Shown one piece after another: positions 13,116 to 17,108 of a stretch of 17,108 nt of DNA (its first letter is position 1; the number at the start of each line of letters is the position of its first letter). The translations under genes were made by a program, and so were the position numbers. The notes beneath the pieces were generated by a model, which was given only the letters and a program-made list of their open reading frames with translations, did not search any database and was not told the origin of the DNA. The stretch lies in the NCBI GenBank assembly GCA_030841965.1, contig JAUUSJ010000087.1, positions 1 to 17,108 on the forward strand, in the 5' to 3' direction. The DNA comes from Blautia sp. (lineage in GTDB: Bacteria > Bacillota > Clostridia > Lachnospirales > Lachnospiraceae).

Positions 13116-16100
13116 CTAGTTTACCTTACATATATGTTTCCAAATTTTATGGCAGGCATTTTTACATTTACATTTCATTCCCTGTTTTTGAACTCGGAAA
13201 ATTCCCCACATACCAGATTCTACGTCCCATTTGAGACTGCCAGAGCGGTAGAGATAATCGCCAGGGCAGGAGGCACCGTCTTTTAGCTCCATACTGAAAG
13301 TATTTCCAATACTGATGCCGCCCTGGAGAGGAATGATACGAGAAAAAGGATCATCTGGTTGCTCTCTCCACGTATGTCCGTGAACCGTAAAGCCTACATT
13401 ACGAGGTTTATCCGCTGGCATCATAGTTCGGAATATAACGCGGTCTTTTGGATAAGCTGTAAAAAGCGGTGTTGCTGGGTCTCCATGAATACGGCTATTG
13501 AAAACCTTGGAAATGCGATTATCACGTTTTAGTCGGTTTGCAAAACGCTCAGAGCGGTAATTATAACCTTTTTCTCCTGTATCTTCTGCATCGATGCCCT
13601 CCGCTTCATCTTCTTGTATTGTCTTTACAAGTTCTCCGTTTAAGTCTAACATACGGATTCCATTTTGAATCATTACAATATATTCTCGAAAGCTCTCTAT
13701 ACCTGGTGCAGAGATTACTGCCTCCTCATCATAGATTGCTTTAGCGAAAGAATAATTGCGATACCATTTGGCTCCAGCTGGTTCGATGACGATAGATCCA
13801 AATAGTCCGTGATATCTGTGGTTTCGCATATCTGCGAAGGAGTGGATAATACAAGGACCGTATTCTTTATCTGCATACCATAAATATTTTTTACTTTCGC
13901 CTATGCCTACGGTCTGTTCTCGATTATTATAGCCTATATTGATTCCCGAATCACAGATAGGGTCATAGTTTAAAAATTGTGGATTGATGGATACCCTCAT
14001 AGATGGCTGATGCTTGAAATCAAGGGGAACCTTTGGATAGTCAAAAAACTCTATTGGTTTTTCTGGATTAAAAAGATTATGAAGAGTAACTTCAATCCAT
14101 TCGCCTACGTTTGCCCTGAGAATGAGAGGCTTTGGTTGATAATTTCCGCATAGTGCCAGATCGGCATCTTCTAGAGGAACAAATAAAAGTCCATCTGGGT
14201 CGTGGTCACCGTGGCAGTTATATGGAATATCTTTTTGGATGGCAGCTATTTCGTATTTACGAATCACTGTATCCTTTCCAGGACATGGTGGAAGTGGAAG
14301 AATACGGTCTTTGCCTTTACATAGAGGTTTCAAATGTTTTACACGATGGTCATAGGCTCGCACAATTCCCCAAAGTCCAAGCCAGATATCATCAATTCCG
14401 CCAAAGTAGTAGAGATAGTCTCCTGGCTCGTATTTTTTTGTGATTCGAAGGTTAAAAACTTCAGAAATTCCGATTGTCTGGGATGCGGTAATAGGGGAAT
14501 GAGGGTTAGCGATTTCTTTTTTCCATGACATTCCCGTAAGATTAAAGGCGTGCTGTTCTTCGTGGGCGCCATCTAGCAGGCGGATAACGATTTCGTCTCC
14601 TGGGTAGGTTTCTAAAATAGGAGTGGCGGGGTCTTTGTGAACGAGGGAGCTGAAAATATAAGCGGGGTCTTCCTGCTTTTTCAAACGTTCTCTCATAGGT
14701 TCACAGCGATAATTAATGCCCATCACGCCAGGGTCATCGTGGGAGCCAGGAACTGCTGGAGGATTTAAAGCGTTGCCGTCTTTATCAAAGAGAAATGCAA
14801 AATCATGGACGAATAAGGCGAATTCTCGGAAGAAACTGCCGTCTCTTCGTCGGATGACTGCCTGTGTACCGCGCCTAAGTTCTCTGCCACTGCGGGGACT
14901 GTGGAAGGTAGCTCCGGCTTCCTCGACAATTAACGCACCGAATACGCCGTGCATTTGATGAGAGTTGGCAAATAGATGGTCATGGAAAAATACTGTGCGA
15001 AGCTCTGTGTCTGCAAAAAAACGCTCGATTAATGTCTCATATTTTCTAGCGCCAGCAATATTATTCCAGCCGTTTGCGGCACCGTCGGAGACGACAGTGT
15101 CAAATTTTACCAGATGTATGTGGAAACCAACGATATCTGTCAGAGTTTCCATCTGAAATGGACTTTCCTCAAGATGTTCTGGGAGGAGATTAGTAAGACG
15201 AATTTCGATACAGTCCCCAGCGTTAGCGCGGATTACTAGCGGTTCGACACGGATTTTTTGAGTCTCTACTTTGTGGATATAAGAATCAAGACCTCCGTGA
15301 TATTCCAAATCTTCTTTTAGTACAAAGAATCGTCCCTGGGGATCATGCCAACCGTAGCGATTATAGGTTATCTTGGCTTGGACAAGAGCAATTTCAAATA
15401 TTTTCACTTCGGTGTCATCTTGCTCGCAAAATATGGAGTGATCAGACTTTTTGTCCACAAGGCAAGGGCAGGTTTTAGAATAGAGGGCGCCAGGAACAAA
15501 ATTTTTTACAAAGTTTTTTCGTTCTAGGTCTGTAGGGTCAATTTTATTGTTGCCATCCGGATTTAAAATTCCAAGAGGTGGCTGCAAAGGTCGTTCCCCA
15601 AAGGTTCCATTAATAAAATTAGGGTATCCAGGATGGTTTTTATCTTTAGGTGGTGGTGCGACTCTGTCTTTTAGAGGAATAAGAGGCGGAATTTTTGTGC
15701 CGTCAGGAAGCTTTCTTGTGCCGTCCTCCAATCGGTCATGTATTCTCCATAAGGTCCACATTCCCTCGTGGAAATGAGGATAGAGGTGACAGTGAAAAAT
15801 GGCATCTCCGATTGTTTCTGTTAAGCTTCCAGCGCCGTGGAGAATATCTAAGGTATAGCATTCTTGAGGACTAAGGGTGATAGAATCTAAAATGGTAGAA
15901 ACTGGGTTTTCTCCCTCTAGACGCCACTGATGGTTGTGGAGATGGAAAACATGGGTTTCCTTGACTCCACCGTGAATTAATCGAATCTTTGCGGGATCAC
16001 CGACATAGGCGCGAAGTATCGGAGGTGCTGGTTCTTGATAAACCCACGAACTCATAGAAATATCTTCTCCGCTGTCTGTGTGGTCTTCGGTCAGAGGAAG

Positions 16101-16814
16101 GCGATTTCGCATAGGTTCTGACCGATAGCTGATTGCTGTGGTAGAAGAGGGAAGTCCAGTATGTGGATCTTGAGGTGGATTCCCATTTTTGTCTCGGATT
16201 TCTAGCTCGTCGTGAAAGAATACAGCGTATTCACGAAAGGCTGGCTTTCCAGGAGTATAAATATCTGCAAAAAGTCCACTTTCTAGCTCGTCTCCTGTCT
16301 GAGGATCGAGCCATTTAGATTGAGATGCCTCTACAATGATAGCGCCGAACAGTCCGTGAAGATTCGTTCCATCCTCGTCGCTTCTAGTATCGCCCATATC
16401 GTGGAATAGATATACCCCTTCTTTGGAAGCATACCAGGTATAGATGATACGATTTTTTGTTGTGGTATCTCGATTAAAACCGACATTGGCTCCGTCAGAT
16501 GTCTGCACATCGTAGTCCATTCCCAGGACATGGATAGAAAGGGAACGGTTTAATGAATGAGAAAATGAGATTACGACTTGTTCTCCTACATTTGCTCGGA
16601 TGACAAGAGGCTTTACTTCCTTGTAGGGTTGTGGAACTTCAAGGGAAAAATTGCGTAATGCGCCTTCGCGTATGCGATTTGCATCCTTTTTTAGCACATA
16701 TAAAAGACCATTCGGATCGTGATCCCCATATTTGTTGTAAACGATGGGAATTTCGATGGCTTCTATCTCATAATACCGAGTTTGGTTTGGGTAAGGGTAA
16801 TTATAGAGTTTCAT
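13116..16814 (-). CDS. MnxG-like six-cupredoxin multicopper oxidase
   Basis: A 1232-residue protein built of three two-domain cupredoxin modules (about residues 12-440, 471-825, 853-1208). Repeated signatures mark them: GDHDPNGLLYV/GWHDPQGRFFV/GDHDPDGLLFV; HGLFGAIIVE/HGVFGALIVE/HGLFGSIVIE; YRSEPMRNRL/YRCEPMRERL/YRSERFANRL. Domain 2 has HVFHLHNH (288-295) and the type 1/type 3 motif HCHLYPHFHEGM (341-352); domain 3 has HIH (565-567) and HDH (611-613). Together these complete one type 1 plus trinuclear copper site; the other interfaces lack ligands. Length and plan match MnxG, the spore manganese oxidase of marine Bacillus; the real substrate could be Mn(II), Cu(I), Fe(II) or a phenol. There is no signal peptide. 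AGGAGGG precedes the ATG by 6 bases. The tail is Cys/His-rich. No mnxE/F-like small genes are seen beside it. Confidence 0.87.
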   Translation of the reverse strand: MKLYNYPYPNQTRYYEIEAIEIPIVYNKYGDHDPNGLLYVLKKDANRIREGALRNFSLEVPQPYKEVKPLVIRANVGEQVVISFSHSLNRSLSIHVLGMDYDVQTSDGANVGFNRDTTTKNRIIYTWYASKEGVYLFHDMGDTRSDEDGTNLHGLFGAIIVEASQSKWLDPQTGDELESGLFADIYTPGKPAFREYAVFFHDELEIRDKNGNPPQDPHTGLPSSTTAISYRSEPMRNRLPLTEDHTDSGEDISMSSWVYQEPAPPILRAYVGDPAKIRLIHGGVKETHVFHLHNHQWRLEGENPVSTILDSITLSPQECYTLDILHGAGSLTETIGDAIFHCHLYPHFHEGMWTLWRIHDRLEDGTRKLPDGTKIPPLIPLKDRVAPPPKDKNHPGYPNFINGTFGERPLQPPLGILNPDGNNKIDPTDLERKNFVKNFVPGALYSKTCPCLVDKKSDHSIFCEQDDTEVKIFEIALVQAKITYNRYGWHDPQGRFFVLKEDLEYHGGLDSYIHKVETQKIRVEPLVIRANAGDCIEIRLTNLLPEHLEESPFQMETLTDIVGFHIHLVKFDTVVSDGAANGWNNIAGARKYETLIERFFADTELRTVFFHDHLFANSHQMHGVFGALIVEEAGATFHSPRSGRELRRGTQAVIRRRDGSFFREFALFVHDFAFLFDKDGNALNPPAVPGSHDDPGVMGINYRCEPMRERLKKQEDPAYIFSSLVHKDPATPILETYPGDEIVIRLLDGAHEEQHAFNLTGMSWKKEIANPHSPITASQTIGISEVFNLRITKKYEPGDYLYYFGGIDDIWLGLWGIVRAYDHRVKHLKPLCKGKDRILPLPPCPGKDTVIRKYEIAAIQKDIPYNCHGDHDPDGLLFVPLEDADLALCGNYQPKPLILRANVGEWIEVTLHNLFNPEKPIEFFDYPKVPLDFKHQPSMRVSINPQFLNYDPICDSGINIGYNNREQTVGIGESKKYLWYADKEYGPCIIHSFADMRNHRYHGLFGSIVIEPAGAKWYRNYSFAKAIYDEEAVISAPGIESFREYIVMIQNGIRMLDLNGELVKTIQEDEAEGIDAEDTGEKGYNYRSERFANRLKRDNRISKVFNSRIHGDPATPLFTAYPKDRVIFRTMMPADKPRNVGFTVHGHTWREQPDDPFSRIIPLQGGISIGNTFSMELKDGASCPGDYLYRSGSLKWDVESGMWGIFRVQKQGMKCKCKNACHKIWKHICKVN

Positions 16815-16928
16815 ATGATCCCTCCTATCATGTTTGTCCTAATTCTTGCAAAAAACATATGAGTTTCCAGTGAAAGGATGACATAATCTCTCATAAGCAT
16901 TCATACCTTTTTATTTTAATTTTAATTA

Positions 16929-16956
16929 TAGTATATGTCGAAAAAAGAAAGGTGGT
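16929..16956 (-). promoter_or_regulatory. Candidate sigma-K-like promoter of the oxidase gene
   Basis: On the minus strand AC, 17 bases, then CATATACTA fits the Bacillus sigma-K pattern AC-N16/17-CATAnnnTA. A poorer sigma-A reading overlaps it: TTGTAC and TATACT with a 19-base spacer. It would leave a leader of roughly 108 nt before the ATG. These short patterns occur by chance in AT-rich DNA, so confidence is moderate at best. Confidence 0.4.
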
Positions 16957-17025
16957 ACAAATAGTGGAGGCTAAAAATTAATATTTAAGACAGTGTATAC
17001 TTTCTTTAAGGTAAATTGGGGGGGA

Positions 17026-17054
17026 GACGCAAAGGGAGTAGGCAGGTATTTGCC
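17026..17054. repeat. Second, degenerate copy of the GACGC...GGGAGTAGGCA repeat
   Basis: GACGCAAAGGGAGTAGGCA, then GGTATTTGCC, parallels GACGCTGAGGGAGTAGGCA, then AATACTTGCC at 2225-2253. Only five positions of 29 differ. Unlike the first copy, the right arm then diverges, so the palindrome is broken. The copy supports a dispersed intergenic repeat family. Confidence 0.6.
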
Positions 17055-17108
17055 CCATAAACACGTTCGTTCCCACGATTTTTCGACATACGCTGATTTT
17101 TGCCGCTT
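17055..17108. other. Window edge without a recognisable gene
   Basis: No coding frame or RNA gene is evident. It contains TTTTTCGACATA (17079-17090), a string also present on the minus strand in the oxidase promoter region (16934-16945). Confidence 0.4.

Noticed and set aside
14132..14443. Plus-strand ORF of 103 codons within the oxidase gene, and similar shorter ones
   Set aside because: They lie antisense to a long gene with clear domain signatures and have no recognisable protein features.

Overview
The window looks like chromosomal DNA from a low-GC, spore-forming Clostridia, most likely Lachnospiraceae. The reasons are AT-rich spacers, strong AGGAGG-type ribosome binding sites, the housekeeping order rsmD-coaD, a YlbJ-type sporulation membrane protein with a near-consensus sigma-E promoter, and a MnxG-like multicopper oxidase of a kind known from Bacillus spores. 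The family assignment rests on gene content and remembered sequence, not on a search.

Layout. 1-498: AT-rich spacer with an extended -10 promoter and repeated ATACTA/TAGTAT inverted pairs. 499-2180: co-directional rsmD, coaD and a coiled-coil protein gene. 2181-2311: a perfect 16-bp palindrome of a probably dispersed repeat. 2312-3235 (minus): ylbJ-like gene, transcribed toward the rsmD operon. 3236-4477: spacer with an inverted repeat over a promoter, a 5'-truncated methyltransferase remnant and an intact ATC-hydrolase-like gene. 4543-4590: terminator. 4633-7085: LacI-controlled unit of an MFS permease, a LacI-family regulator overlapping it, and a 58-codon ORF starting on the regulator's stop codon. 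7208-7641: a small unknown protein whose start lies inside a 57-bp tandem duplication. 7748-12948: a TetR-controlled efflux locus, with tetR and its own terminator followed by an MFS exporter, an FtsX/MacB-type permease and its ABC ATPase. 13021-13064: bidirectional terminator. 13116-16814 (minus): a 1232-residue six-cupredoxin multicopper oxidase. 16815-17108: its leader, a candidate promoter and a second copy of the dispersed repeat.

How the genes work together. The first operon is housekeeping (16S rRNA methylation, coenzyme A synthesis). The LacI unit looks self-regulated: the transporter promoter is flanked by a central-CG palindrome and by a 13-bp inverted repeat reaching the ribosome binding site. 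The TetR unit looks like an inducible drug or peptide defence: nearly the same 17-bp palindrome lies just after the tetR promoter and just before the exporter gene. The most unusual gene is the oxidase. Three two-domain modules form a covalent pseudotrimer, but only the interface between domains 2 and 3 keeps a full set of copper ligands. It has no signal peptide and has a cysteine-rich tail, and a sigma-K-like element lies upstream, so a spore-surface role is plausible. No tRNA, rRNA, insertion sequence or CRISPR array was seen.
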